NCBI RefSeq assembly: GCF_023630255.1 | Contig: NZ_JALPRS010000001.1 | Span: 1 to 64,000 of the forward strand | Origin: Pontibacter deserti | GTDB lineage: Bacteria > Bacteroidota > Bacteroidia > Cytophagales > Hymenobacteraceae | DNA: 64,000 nucleotides | Direction: 5' to 3' | Shown here: in pieces, positions 26,587 to 35,199 of the stretch | How positions within the stretch are numbered: the first letter of the stretch is position 1 | Layout of the letters: each line of letters opens with the position of its first letter | The notes under the pieces: generated by a model | Database searches by the model: none | Seen by the model: only the letters and a program-made list of their open reading frames with translations | Told to the model about the DNA's origin: nothing | Program-made: the position numbers and the translations under genes

Positions 26587-27111
26587 CTATAGTGTTAACC
26601 TGAAACCGTAAACTGGTAATTCCTGCTGCATAAAGTCCAGGTCTTGTGATCGTTTAAAGCCTAAGCGCTCGTAGATCTGCCAGGCAGTCTGCATAGCTTT
26701 GGTACTGTGGATGATTACCTGCGAAAGATTGCTGTCTTTCGCTTTTTTAATGCATTCCAGTGTCAGAAGCTTCCCGATACCTTGCCCTCTGGCTGAAGGA
26801 TCAACGGCAAGCAACCTGAAGCCGGCTGCGTCTTTTTCCTGTGTAGCCGTACCTCCGGAACCATAGTATTGCATGTCGCCAAAGTATACCACAGCACCTA
26901 CAATTTTACCATCATCTGCAACAGCTACCAAAAGCTCTGTATCCGGTTTGTTTGTAAACTCCCCGATGTTGTATAGCAGGTTATAGTAAGCGGGCTGTTC
27001 CTCTTCTTTCGGGAAACCCTCTAACTGAGAATAAACCTGTACCATCAGCTTACCAATAGCGGCAAATTCAGAAGGGTGTGCGTTGCGAATGGTGTAAAGC
27101 GATTGGGTCAT
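26587..27111 (-). CDS. GNAT family N-acetyltransferase
   Basis: A 174-residue acetyltransferase. The acetyl-CoA-binding motif A reads RLLAVDPSARGQGIGKLL (~100-117), preceded by the beta strands of the fold (VGAVVYFGDM) and followed by AWQIYERLGFKR, the usual motif B. The acceptor is unknown. It converges with menA, its stop lying four bases from the menA stop. Confidence 0.85.
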   Translation of the reverse strand: MTQSLYTIRNAHPSEFAAIGKLMVQVYSQLEGFPKEEEQPAYYNLLYNIGEFTNKPDTELLVAVADDGKIVGAVVYFGDMQYYGSGGTATQEKDAAGFRLLAVDPSARGQGIGKLLTLECIKKAKDSNLSQVIIHSTKAMQTAWQIYERLGFKRSQDLDFMQQELPVYGFRLTL

Positions 27112-27139
27112 GTACTTTAAAAAGCCAGTGTTAACACTA

Positions 27140-27322
27140 CTAAAAGCTAAACTTCTCTTTGCATATGTGAGTCCTTGTTACCACTGTGCAACCATTCACA
27201 TCTGTTGAACGCGTTACCTTATTTTTACACTCCAGGTGGTCATTGTTGGTTCTTATGAAAAGTATAGCTGCTACAGCAACTGCTGTAAATAAAGTAAAAG
27301 CTAATGTCAATTTTGATTTCAT
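27140..27322 (-). CDS. Small exported or membrane protein, unknown
   Basis: A 60-residue protein: a hydrophobic N-terminal segment (KLTLAFTLFTAVAVAAILFI) and a short mature region with three cysteines (LECKN, NGCTV, HICKE). ATG 27322 is chosen over a longer reading from 27346, since MKSKL is a normal signal-type start. No family is recognised. A hairpin follows upstream of it at 27340-27361 (ACAGCCA with TGGCTGT). Confidence 0.5.
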   Translation of the reverse strand: MKSKLTLAFTLFTAVAVAAILFIRTNNDHLECKNKVTRSTDVNGCTVVTRTHICKEKFSF

Positions 27323-27454
27323 ATGATGGTTGGGTTTAACAGCCATTGGCTAGTGGCTGTGGCAGACTCAGAAGTAATATTCAAATGACCAATAAAAGCT
27401 ATAATAAATGCCTATTCTGAATTACAGCCATAACAATTAGCTGTCGGTTTATGT

Positions 27455-28230
27455 CTAAATTAGTTCAGACTCTAAGGCTGTCTCTACTACTTTACCTTTA
27501 CTTATAGTTACTTTGTACGCCTTATCTTCTTTATTCTGAGTGATAACTCTTCTCAATTGGGTGCCTTCAAAGTAAAGACCGGCTGTTTCATCACAGGCAT
27601 ATCCTGGAAGCAACCTGCCTTCTTCAATCATTTTTAAGTATAGAGGACGCCTGTTAGCTTCAGTATGGTAGTGAGGGCAGTTACTTCCTTTCAAAAATCC
27701 TAATCCTTTCACAGCAGTATAATTCTCCGGCCTAGAATCAGAAAGCCCCTCTTCAAACCAACAAATTGCTCCTGCGCTAGGTCCTGATAATACTATTCCT
27801 TTTTCCCAGGCTTTCTTCAAAGCAATGTCAATACCATGGGCTTTCCATAATGCTAGAGCATTCAGTGTGTTGCCGCCTGTAACCAGAATAGCATCCATTT
27901 GTAACAATGTTTCTTCGAAAGGTGTTTTTTGTTCTGTACTTGTGATAAATACTTTCTGCACAAAAGGTTGTATCGGCAGCTCCTTCGCTATTTCAAACCA
28001 TTTGTTTATGTAAGCTTCACTGTCTCCCATTGGAGTAGGCAAGAAACATATTTTAGGATTTTCTTTTCCTGTAAGGGAAATAAGGTGATTGATGGTTTTA
28101 AGGTCATACCCTCCGCAGTTAGAAATATCTTTCTTATTTTCTGTTTTTGTGCAAACAGCTCTACATTTGCAGCGATGGAAATGCCAACAGTTGCAACTGT
28201 TGTTTTTCTTATAAAATCTCTTCTTTTCAT
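27455..28230 (-). pseudogene. Frameshifted Tat-exported peptidase E/cyanophycinase-like gene
   Basis: Two overlapping frames together spell one protein. The 5' part (from 28230) has a twin-arginine signal (MKRRDFIRKTTVATVGI) and runs to KIFLTA. One missing base near 28113-28117 then shifts the frame; the following frame reads GGYDLKTINHLISLTGKENP then KICFLPTPMGDSE and continues to the end. Restoring one base gives 258 residues. The fold is class I glutamine-amidotransferase-like peptidase E (VTGGNTLNALALW; LSGPSAGAICWFEEG with the nucleophile Ser). Either a true pseudogene or a sequencing error. It is the first member of a putative cassette cluster. Confidence 0.8.
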
Positions 28231-28242
28231 GTTTTATATATT

Positions 28243-28311
28243 GGTGCTAACGTCTAGTATAAACGACGCCGAAGACCGTCGGACGAGATGACGTTTATCT
28301 TGTTAGGTGTA
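28243..28311 (-). repeat. attC-like recombination site A
   Basis: CTAAC (28247-28251) and GTTAG (28302-28306) are complementary R-box-like ends. Inside, ATAAACG (28259-28265) pairs with CGTTTAT (28292-28298) with unpaired spacers of 7 and 3 bases, and the loop holds a further short stem. The distance between the AAC and the GTT is 50 bases. On the minus strand the next gene starts 12-13 bases after the GTTAG box and the preceding gene ends 4 bases before its TACACCTAAC. Geometry matches integron attC sites; the identity is inference. Confidence 0.6.
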
Positions 28312-28314
28312 GAT

Positions 28315-28701
28315 TTATTCTTGGTATTGCTCTAGGCTTGCTAATTTTCTCTCTAAGTTTTCCGCTAAGACAAGTTCTTCAAAACAGAATTTGCAAATCC
28401 AGTCGTAACCATTAAAATATCCTTCCGTCTCAGTGTAGTCGTTGGGACTTTCACCAATTGAGACGAAGCATATTTCGCAATGGTCGTGTGTCCAGCCTTT
28501 TTCTTCTAATTTTAAATATTTTTCGTCAAATTTTTGACCAATGTACAGATGTGTCGCTGTATTAGACTTTCTGTCGATTAATGCAGGTCTTGAAAACCAT
28601 TTTATAAACTTCCATTCTGAGTTTTTAAGTTCGGAAACCATTTCTCGGATATGCTCAATTTCAACATTCCCTGATGGAAGCTTAACGAAAGTATATTTCA
28701 T
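28315..28701 (-). CDS. Zinc-ribbon-like cassette protein, unknown
   Basis: A 128-residue soluble protein with two CxxC pairs (CEIC 75-78 and CKFC 103-106), which probably bind zinc, and no signal peptide. No family is recognised. The gene is framed exactly by GTTAGGTGTA and TACACCTAAC (28302-28311 and 28715-28724), its stop 3-4 bases from one and its start 13 bases from the other. This tight fit is typical of integron gene cassettes. Base composition is more AT-rich than the chromosome around it. Confidence 0.7.
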   Translation of the reverse strand: MKYTFVKLPSGNVEIEHIREMVSELKNSEWKFIKWFSRPALIDRKSNTATHLYIGQKFDEKYLKLEEKGWTHDHCEICFVSIGESPNDYTETEGYFNGYDWICKFCFEELVLAENLERKLASLEQYQE

Positions 28702-28714
28702 TCTTATCTTAATT

Positions 28715-28785
28715 TACACCTAACGGCCGCGTGCATGCGGAGCCTGAGCATTAGCGAAGGTTGAGCATGCATTGTGTTGGCAAAT
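28715..28785 (-). repeat. attC-like recombination site B
   Basis: CCTAAC (ending 28724) and GTTGG (28776-28780) form the outer ends, 51 bases apart. TGCATGC (28732-28738) pairs with GCATGCA (28765-28771), with spacers of 7 and 4 bases. This is the same geometry as site A (50 bases, 7-bp stem, spacers 7 and 3) although the stem sequences are different, the hallmark of attC sites, which conserve structure over sequence. Confidence 0.6.
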
Positions 28786-28786
28786 G

Positions 28787-29140
28787 TTATTTTTCCTGTT
28801 TTTGAATTACCCATATACTGTTTACACTCTCTCTGTAAGCGTAGTAGCCTTTGGGCATATCAGCCAACTCAAGTATGGACTTATCCATCTGTATGATTTC
28901 GCCGAGCCCGACTATTTTAGCTATACTTTCAAAATCTTCAAATTCATCGTCGCTGAAGAACTGCCAAGCCCCGTCATCTGAATCATGCGTAACGTAAGTA
29001 ATTGGCTTATTTTCTTCAATCACGAACTTGGTCGTAAATACAGCTGTGTTTAGAGGCTCTTTAAATTTTTTTACTGACTGTGCCTTAGTGTTACCGAATC
29101 CGAAAAGTGTCATAATAAGAGTGAGGAAGATTATTTTCAT
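28787..29140 (-). CDS. Exported cassette protein, DUF2185-like
   Basis: A 117-residue protein with a signal peptide (MKIIFLTLIMTLFGFGNTKAQ). The mature part reads FVIEENKPITYVTHDSDDGA then WQFFSDDEF and IVGLGEIIQMDKSILELADM then PKGYYAYRE, resembling DUF2185/Imm33-type proteins; that resemblance is tentative. It lies between GTTGGCAAAT (28776-28785) and ATTTGCCAAC (29151-29160), its stop one base from the box. No toxin partner is visible, so an immunity role is only a guess. Confidence 0.6.
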   Translation of the reverse strand: MKIIFLTLIMTLFGFGNTKAQSVKKFKEPLNTAVFTTKFVIEENKPITYVTHDSDDGAWQFFSDDEFEDFESIAKIVGLGEIIQMDKSILELADMPKGYYAYRESVNSIWVIQKQEK

Positions 29141-29150
29141 TGATTTTAGT

Positions 29151-29160
29151 ATTTGCCAAC
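29151..29160 (-). repeat. Isolated R-box-like end of the cassette cluster
   Basis: ATTTGCCAAC is the exact complement of GTTGGCAAAT at 28776-28785 and marks the outer end of the third cassette. No partner stem or second box is found at the distance seen in sites A and B (~50 bases), so the outer site seems degenerate or lost. The rest of 29161-29270 holds nothing recognisable. Confidence 0.45.
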
Positions 29161-29270
29161 TACTGGATATAAGGAGCTATTCCGTTTATCTGCATCATAT
29201 GCTGTGGTGCTTTTAATTATAATGCACTAACTAAGTACAACAATAATTCATTCTTCTCAAAACTATAAAT

Positions 29271-29305
29271 AACCCCCGGCCACTCCATCAGAACAGCCGG
29301 GGTTT
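29271..29305 (-). terminator. Terminator of the outer-membrane receptor gene
   Basis: AACCCCCGGC (29271-29280) pairs with GCCGGGGTT (29296-29304), with one bulged C and a 15-base loop. It lies 20 bases past the stop of the minus-strand gene at 29327. The T-tail is poor, so strength is uncertain. Confidence 0.6.
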
Positions 29306-29326
29306 ATACTTTAGCAAAGGTATAAG

Positions 29327-31777
29327 TTAATTACTGCCACCTTTGCTTTCGCCGCTTTTCAGGTCGTCGTTTTTAATGCCGCGCTTGGTGCGCTTAATGT
29401 CTTCTTTCAGCTTACCAAATTTATAGCTGAAGCCTACACTAACACGTCGCTGCATGTTTCTGAACTCGGTGCGCTGGCTAAAGTCCTCACCGTTGAGTTC
29501 ATTATAAGAAGTAAAGTACTCCTGGAACGGGCTCTGTACAGATAAACTTAAGCTGGCCTTCTGATCTTTCAGGAAACTCTTGTTTACGGATAAACCATTC
29601 CAGAACTGGCCGGATGACTCACCCTGCAGCAACACCCGCGGAGCATAATAGCCAAAGTTTGCGCTGGCTCGCCAGTTCTTCGGTAATTTATAACTGATGC
29701 CACTAAACATATGCCCGCTTAAGCCAGTGTTTTTGAGATCTACACCATTTATACTTCCGCTCAGCTGGCTATAAGAGAAGGTACTGCTCAGGTTAAGATT
29801 CAGGTTTTTGAACAGGGTTGTGTTGCCGCTCAGGTTAAGCGTAGTAGTGCGGTTTTTCCCGATGTTGCCATAAGTGGTGCTGCTCACCGAATCAGCATCA
29901 TTAAAGGTGGTAAAGCTCTGGATGGCGTTGTTGGTAAAAGTATGGGTAAAGGTGGTGTTTATAGAACTGGCACCTTTAAAGAAATTATGCCCTAAGCTAA
30001 ATACATGGCTTGTGGCTGCTTCCAGCTCAGGGTTACCAAATGATACACTTTTTTCATTAAGCGTGTTTACATATGGGTTCAGGTACCATAAGCTTGGGCG
30101 CTCTATACGCTGTGTATAAGATGCTCTTAAAGTACCCATACCTTTAAGTGTGCGTGTTAAGGCTATACTTGGTATCAGGTTCAGGTAATCCTGGTCGGCT
30201 ATAGTATTGGTATTGCCAAATTCTGCATTTACAACGGTTTGCTCCAGGCGGGTTCCTATGCGGGCACCCCACTGTTTCAGTTTTAAGCTTGCAGAGGCAT
30301 AGGCAGCATAAATGTCCTGGCTGTAATCAAACTCATTACTGAGCGAAGGTATCTCCTCGTAGGTATCCGTTTCTGCATTATAGTTGCGGTAAAAGTAATT
30401 GCTGCCGTTATCACGAAGTATAGTTTTGGCGCCCAGCTCCAGTGTTTGCTTCTTTATCGGGTGTACATAATCTACCTGTATGGTCTGCTCCATAGACTTT
30501 CCCTTGTTCTGGGTACGCGTATCTTCAGCGTCATCATAGTTAAATATAGGCTCAAAAATAAGCGTGCTGTTGCTATTGTCTATGTTGTTCCCAAGTTTGT
30601 AAGAGAGTGTCATCAGCTGTTCTTTATTACGTTTAAACGTATGCTGATAATCCAGGCCAGCCTCGTAGCTACCCCATGCACCCTCGCCGGTAGTGTTGCG
30701 GTTAAAGGCTTCGTTAAGGATCCCAGCTTTATCCAATTCTTCTACTTTATGCAAGCTTAGTGATGTGTAATTGCTGTTGTTGAGGTTAAATTTGGCAGAG
30801 ATCAGGTTCAGCGTATCTACCTCAAAGCTTAATTCTCCGCTTGCATAGTTAAAATTGCTTCTGCTGTCTCCGCTGCCTAGCTCCAGCCGGTTTACACCTG
30901 TTCCTTTATCGTTGCGCTTGAAGGTAGTAGTATAGCCCGGATTATTGAATTGATTGATGCCCCCGTTTCCGGAAAAGCCGAACTTACCTGTTTTGGCTGT
31001 TATGTTGGCAGATCCGAAGCGGCTGTCTGGTGTACTTTGCGAAACATGCACACTGCCGTTGTAGCCATTTTTCGGGTTTCCTATAGTTATCACGTTTATA
31101 ATTCCGCCAATACCTTCAGCATCATACTTGGCAGGTGGGTCGGTAATAACTTCTATGCGCTTAATGCTGCTGGCAGGCATGCTTCGGAATACATCTTTAG
31201 GCGAGCGGGCAAACATTGTAGATGGCCTGCCATTGACCAACACTTTAAAACTGCCACTGCCATTCAGTTGAATGTTCTCTTCGGCATCAAGGCTTAACAT
31301 GGGCACTTTGCGAAGCATATCCAGGGCATTAAGGGTTTTGCTTTCCGGGTCATGTTCAACGTTGTAGCTCAGTTTGTCTACATCCTGTGTCACGAGCAGC
31401 TTTTGGGTAGTTACTTCTACTTCTTTTAGTTTCTGTGCTGATGATGCCAAACTGATCTTACCGATATCTGCTGTGGTGTTGCCGGCATCCAGTGTAATTT
31501 CAGTGGTTTCTAGTTTATAGCCTACAAAACTGAAGATGAGTTTATACTTTGCCAGCGGCACTCCTGTAAATTCGAAGCTGCCGTTGTCTTTGGTAAAGGT
31601 ACTTTTAATGGGTTCGGTTTTGCCCGGGTGGGTTAGTATCACCGTTACATAGCCTACAGATTTAAGGGTGGTGGAATCTTGTACAATTCCTTTAATGGTG
31701 CCGGTTGCGGCGGGGCTTTGCGCCCATGCAAATGAGCTGATCAGCAGGCACAAGGCCAGCAGTAAGTGTTGTTTCAT
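29327..31777 (-). CDS. Outer-membrane beta-barrel receptor with carboxypeptidase-like domain
   Basis: An 816-residue outer membrane protein. A signal peptide (MKQHLLLALCLLISSFAWAQ) is followed by a carboxypeptidase-regulatory-like domain (~25-105), a TonB plug-like region (LDMLRKVPMLSLD, IKRIEVITDPPAKYDAEGIGG) and a long Outer membrane beta-barrel family (OMP_b-brl_3, PF14905) C-terminal part. ATG 31777 is chosen; a longer reading from 31837 adds 20 residues that would hide the signal peptide. Likely imports or binds a ligand at the cell surface. The tail is rich in Lys/Asp/Gly, unlike a typical barrel end. Confidence 0.87.
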   Translation of the reverse strand: MKQHLLLALCLLISSFAWAQSPAATGTIKGIVQDSTTLKSVGYVTVILTHPGKTEPIKSTFTKDNGSFEFTGVPLAKYKLIFSFVGYKLETTEITLDAGNTTADIGKISLASSAQKLKEVEVTTQKLLVTQDVDKLSYNVEHDPESKTLNALDMLRKVPMLSLDAEENIQLNGSGSFKVLVNGRPSTMFARSPKDVFRSMPASSIKRIEVITDPPAKYDAEGIGGIINVITIGNPKNGYNGSVHVSQSTPDSRFGSANITAKTGKFGFSGNGGINQFNNPGYTTTFKRNDKGTGVNRLELGSGDSRSNFNYASGELSFEVDTLNLISAKFNLNNSNYTSLSLHKVEELDKAGILNEAFNRNTTGEGAWGSYEAGLDYQHTFKRNKEQLMTLSYKLGNNIDNSNSTLIFEPIFNYDDAEDTRTQNKGKSMEQTIQVDYVHPIKKQTLELGAKTILRDNGSNYFYRNYNAETDTYEEIPSLSNEFDYSQDIYAAYASASLKLKQWGARIGTRLEQTVVNAEFGNTNTIADQDYLNLIPSIALTRTLKGMGTLRASYTQRIERPSLWYLNPYVNTLNEKSVSFGNPELEAATSHVFSLGHNFFKGASSINTTFTHTFTNNAIQSFTTFNDADSVSSTTYGNIGKNRTTTLNLSGNTTLFKNLNLNLSSTFSYSQLSGSINGVDLKNTGLSGHMFSGISYKLPKNWRASANFGYYAPRVLLQGESSGQFWNGLSVNKSFLKDQKASLSLSVQSPFQEYFTSYNELNGEDFSQRTEFRNMQRRVSVGFSYKFGKLKEDIKRTKRGIKNDDLKSGESKGGSN

Positions 31778-32031
31778 GTGTATAGGTTGGTTAAGATAAG
31801 CGCAAAAAGCTCTGAAAATGCCGGCAAATGCTAACACTATACTTTGAGGTTTCTCTCAATCCTATACACACCAGGCTGTTAAACCTGTTCTTCCCTTAAA
31901 GTTTGTTTCCAGAGGTGCGAAGCGGCAGTAAGTATGCTTCGTACTTATAAAGGTAAAGGATATAATTGTACCTGTAAACGGGATTATGGATATTCTTATT
32001 GTTTTAACACAATTTTAACTCTTCTAAACTA
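31778..32031. other. Non-coding stretch upstream of the receptor gene
   Basis: About 255 bases between the receptor start and the TPR terminator. No gene is seen. It must hold the receptor promoter on the minus strand, but no convincing TAnnTTTG box with partner was found. A short imperfect inverted repeat is present near 31931-31950. Confidence 0.4.
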
Positions 32032-32070
32032 AAAAGGGACAGCAGCAATTTATGCCTTGCTGTCCCTTTT
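32032..32070. terminator. Terminator of the TPR gene
   Basis: AAAAGGGACAGCA (32032-32044) pairs perfectly with TGCTGTCCCTTTT (32058-32070) around 13 bases. It is 25 bases past the stop of the minus-strand TPR gene. Confidence 0.88.
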
Positions 32071-32095
32071 ATATAGTTTATGCCGTGTTAGAAGC

Positions 32096-32704
32096 TTATT
32101 TGCAGAATTTTTTCAGGTACTGGTCCGCTTCTTTCACGCCCAGTTGTTTTGCTTTGGTCCAGTCGGCGCAGGCACCGGCTTTATCGCCTAAACTATACTT
32201 TGGTGCGCCGCGGTTGTAGTAGGCTTCCTCGTAGCGGGTGTTTAAGGTTATTGCTTTCGTGTAGTCGGCAATGGCGCCGCTGTAATCTTTTAAGCCATAG
32301 CGCACCAGGCCACGGTTGTTATAAGCTTTGGCATCTTTAGGGTTCAGTTCTATACCTTTGTTATAGTCCAACAGGGCACTGCGGAAATCTTTCAGGTTAT
32401 ACTTGGAGAGGCCCCGGCTCAGGTAAGCATCCGTATATTTTGGGTTTAGCGTAATGGCCTGTGTAAAATCTTCAATCGCACCACGATAATCCAGCAACCT
32501 GTCTTTGGCTACGCCGCGGTTGGTATAGGTGGCAGCGTGTTTGGGCTCTAGTTTCAGTACCTGGTCGTAATCTTTTATAGCATCGGTATATTTACCGGCT
32601 TTAAATTTTTGATTGCCGCTCACAAAATAATCCTTCGCTGTTTTCTGGGCAAAGGCGGTAAAAGACACTAATATAGATAGGAGTAGAGGTAAAATTATTC
32701 TCAT
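32096..32704 (-). CDS. Periplasmic tetratricopeptide repeat protein
   Basis: A 202-residue exported protein (signal MRIILPLLLSILVSFTAFAQ) made of about five TPR units, each with the AxxxRGxxKxxLxDYxxAIxDYxxAIxLNP pattern (for example AYNNRGLVRYGLKDYSGAIA). TPR arrays bind peptides; the partner is unknown. It ends in a short Cys/Lys tail. It stands alone, with its own terminator and facing away from lpdA. Confidence 0.88.
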   Translation of the reverse strand: MRIILPLLLSILVSFTAFAQKTAKDYFVSGNQKFKAGKYTDAIKDYDQVLKLEPKHAATYTNRGVAKDRLLDYRGAIEDFTQAITLNPKYTDAYLSRGLSKYNLKDFRSALLDYNKGIELNPKDAKAYNNRGLVRYGLKDYSGAIADYTKAITLNTRYEEAYYNRGAPKYSLGDKAGACADWTKAKQLGVKEADQYLKKFCK

Positions 32705-32849
32705 GCAAAAATTGTAATGTTTTCTATTTCAGTGCAAAGTACAGCAGATCAGGCTACTTTTAAAAGTATTTTTCCGTTTTTGTGCAGTTTGGGCTGCAGC
32801 GTTCTATATCCATCTTTCCATTATGCCATAGTTACAGTGCTTTAGTGGT

Positions 32850-32880
32850 TTTGTGAAGTTGGGATTTCCGTTTAATTTTG
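32850..32880 (+). promoter_or_regulatory. Predicted promoter of lpdA
   Basis: TTTG (32850-32853) and TAATTTTG (32873-32880) are separated by exactly 19 bases, a full match to the Bacteroidota consensus. The transcript would start near 32887, leaving a leader of about 20 bases before the ATG at 32906. Confidence 0.65.
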
Positions 32881-32905
32881 CTCATCATTTTAATAAAGAG
32901 AAACT

Positions 32906-34300
32906 ATGGCATCAAAATACGATTTAGTAGTGCTTGGCAGCGGACCGGGCGGTTACGTAGCAGCTATCCGTGCATCGCAGTTGGGTATGAAGGTAGGTGT
33001 TATCGAGCGTGAGTCGCTGGGTGGTATATGCCTTAACTGGGGCTGTATCCCGACAAAAGCCCTGCTTAAAAGTGCGAACGTTTTTGAATATATCAACCAT
33101 GCATCTGATTACGGTATTACTATCGGCGAAGCCTCTGTAGACTTTACAGCTGTTGTTAAGCGTAGCCGTGGCGTAGCTGATGGCATGAGCAAAGGTATCC
33201 AGTTCCTGTTCCGCAAAAACAAGATCGATGCGATAATGGGTACCGGTAAAATAGTAGCCAAAGGCCAGGTAGAAGTTACCAGCGCCGAAGGCAAAAAAGA
33301 CATTATTGAAGCAACAAACATCATCATCGCAACGGGTGCCCGCTCGCGCGAGCTGCCTAATCTGCCTATCGATGGTAAGAAGATTATAGGTTATCGTCAG
33401 GCAATGGCTTTGGATAAAAAGCCTGCTTCTATGGTTGTGGTTGGTTCTGGTGCTATCGGGGTGGAGTTTGCTTACTTCTACAACGCAATGGGTACAAAAG
33501 TAACCATCGTGGAATATATGCCGGTTATCGTACCGGTTGAGGACGAAGAAGTATCGAAGCAACTGGAGAAATCTTTCAAGAAATCAGGTATCAACATTCT
33601 GACAAGTTCATCTGTAGAGCGTGTTGATACAAGCGGAGACCTGTGCAAAGTAACTGTTAAAACGGCCAAAGGCGAAGAGATACTGGAAGCTGAAGTAGTG
33701 CTTTCAGCAGTTGGTATTCAGACTAACCTGGAGAACATCGGTATCGAAGAGCTGGGTATTAAAGTTGACCGTGGCAGAGTAATAGTGGATGAATACTATA
33801 AAACCAACGTAGACGGTATTTACGCGATTGGTGACATTGTTCCTGGTCCGGCGCTGGCGCACGTAGCATCTGCTGAAGGTATTATCTGCGTGGAAGCAAT
33901 AGCTGGTCATCATCCGGAGCCGTTAAACTATGGTAACATACCAGGCTGTACATACTGCTCTCCAGAGATCGCTTCGGTTGGTCTTACTGAGAAAGCGGCA
34001 CGCGAGCAGGGTATCGAGATAAAAGTTGGTAAGTTTCCGTTCTCGGCGTCGGGTAAGGCAAGTGCTGCCGGTGCAAAAGATGGCTTCGTTAAAGTTATCT
34101 TTGATGCGAAGTATGGCGAGTTCTTAGGAGCTCACATGGTAGGCGCTAACGTTACCGAGATGATAGCTGAGGTTGTTGTAGCCCGCAAACTGGAAACTAC
34201 CGGACACGAGATCATCAAGTCGGTTCACCCGCACCCAACCATGAGCGAAGCTGTAATGGAAGCTGCCGCCGCTGCTTACGACGAAGTAATTCACCTGTAA
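32906..34300 (+). CDS. lpdA: Dihydrolipoyl dehydrogenase
   Basis: A 464-residue E3 component of 2-oxoacid dehydrogenase complexes, oxidising dihydrolipoamide with NAD+. The FAD-binding motif VLGSGPGGYVAAI (9-21), redox-active disulfide GGICLNWGCIPTK (Cys42, Cys47), NAD motif VVVGSGAIGVEFAYF (~178) and the C-terminal HPHPTMSEAV with the catalytic His are all present. Length is typical. It has its own promoter and is closed by a strong terminator, so it is a single-gene unit here, apart from the E1/E2 genes. Confidence 0.97.
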   Translation: MASKYDLVVLGSGPGGYVAAIRASQLGMKVGVIERESLGGICLNWGCIPTKALLKSANVFEYINHASDYGITIGEASVDFTAVVKRSRGVADGMSKGIQFLFRKNKIDAIMGTGKIVAKGQVEVTSAEGKKDIIEATNIIIATGARSRELPNLPIDGKKIIGYRQAMALDKKPASMVVVGSGAIGVEFAYFYNAMGTKVTIVEYMPVIVPVEDEEVSKQLEKSFKKSGINILTSSSVERVDTSGDLCKVTVKTAKGEEILEAEVVLSAVGIQTNLENIGIEELGIKVDRGRVIVDEYYKTNVDGIYAIGDIVPGPALAHVASAEGIICVEAIAGHHPEPLNYGNIPGCTYCSPEIASVGLTEKAAREQGIEIKVGKFPFSASGKASAAGAKDGFVKVIFDAKYGEFLGAHMVGANVTEMIAEVVVARKLETTGHEIIKSVHPHPTMSEAVMEAAAAAYDEVIHL

Positions 34301-34322
34301 GTATAGGTTTAGCGATATTTAG

Positions 34323-34357
34323 AAAGGGTTGGTCGAGTTTTCGGCCAACCCTTTTTT
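34323..34357 (+). terminator. Terminator of lpdA
   Basis: AAAGGGTTGG (34323-34332) pairs with CCAACCCTTT (34345-34354) around 12 bases, followed by a T-run. It is 23 bases past the lpdA stop. Confidence 0.88.
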
Positions 34358-34437
34358 GTTGCCGGTTTATACTTGTTTACTTTGCAAACTATAGTTTAAA
34401 CATCAAACTATAGTCAACACATTCCAACCCTATAACT

Positions 34438-35199
34438 ATGAAGAAATTAGTAATGCTACTGATGCTTTGCTGCATCATGTTTACGACTGCTATGGCCCAA
34501 CCCGACACGGTACGCGTCACCAGCAAACACATCAACACCAAATACCTGAAGCCGGGCACACGGCAGTACCTGGTAACTATAAGCAACCCAAAGAACCCGA
34601 AAGTGCTTACCCAGAACCTTTGGAACCGCAACATCAGTTTTGAACAGGTGCAGGGCAAAGAGCGCATGGTAATACGCCAGAACTGGATTGGAACTGATAC
34701 CCTCAGCAACCGCACGCTTTACTCTGTGATGGAAAAAGACTTTACACCCGTTTACCATACCAGCGCATCGGCCAGGGGTAAGGGTGCTTTTAATTTTTAC
34801 CCGGATAAGATTGTAGCTGCCGATACGGTGCAAAAAAATGCCTGGAAAGGATTTGTGATGCCAACTACCAACCAAACCTATAACTGGGAGCTGGATATGG
34901 AATTTTTCGAGAGCCTGCTATTAAAAGCCAACACTGTATTCCTGATCAACTTCTATCACCCGGGCAGCAAGACCGGTCCGCAGGCTTATAGTTATAAAGT
35001 AACCGGCTCAGAGAAACTGGCAACTATAAACAACCAAACTATAGATTGCTGGCTGCTGCGCATAGACTACAGCCCGGAGAACTACGGCATATTCTGGGTA
35101 ACGAAAAAGACACATGAAGTACTGAAGATGGAAGAGAAGTTTAACGGCATTACCCGCTACAAAATAAAACTGGGTACACTTGCCGGTAAGCATATTTAA
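34438..35199 (+). CDS. Secreted protein of unknown function
   Basis: A 253-residue exported protein (signal MKKLVMLLMLCCIMFTTAMA). The mature part is beta-rich, with a fold reminiscent of DUF3108-type lipid-binding barrels (IWGSEKLATI, WLLRIDYSPENYGIFWVT, EVLKMEEKFNG). That family call is tentative. No conserved catalytic motif is seen. It is a single gene between two terminators. Confidence 0.6.
   Translation: MKKLVMLLMLCCIMFTTAMAQPDTVRVTSKHINTKYLKPGTRQYLVTISNPKNPKVLTQNLWNRNISFEQVQGKERMVIRQNWIGTDTLSNRTLYSVMEKDFTPVYHTSASARGKGAFNFYPDKIVAADTVQKNAWKGFVMPTTNQTYNWELDMEFFESLLLKANTVFLINFYHPGSKTGPQAYSYKVTGSEKLATINNQTIDCWLLRIDYSPENYGIFWVTKKTHEVLKMEEKFNGITRYKIKLGTLAGKHI

Noticed and set aside
27340..27361. 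Third attC-like site upstream of the small gene at 27140
   Set aside because: ACAGCCA/TGGCTGT is a simple hairpin with no R-box pair at the 50-base spacing of sites A and B.
29161..29215. Full attC-like site beyond the third cassette
   Set aside because: Only the single box at 29151-29160 is found; neither inner stem nor second box is present at the expected distance.
32924..33562. A 212-residue open frame antisense to lpdA
   Set aside because: It lies wholly inside a conserved gene on the other strand, has no recognisable motif and shows His/Cys/Tyr-rich composition typical of reverse-frame reading.
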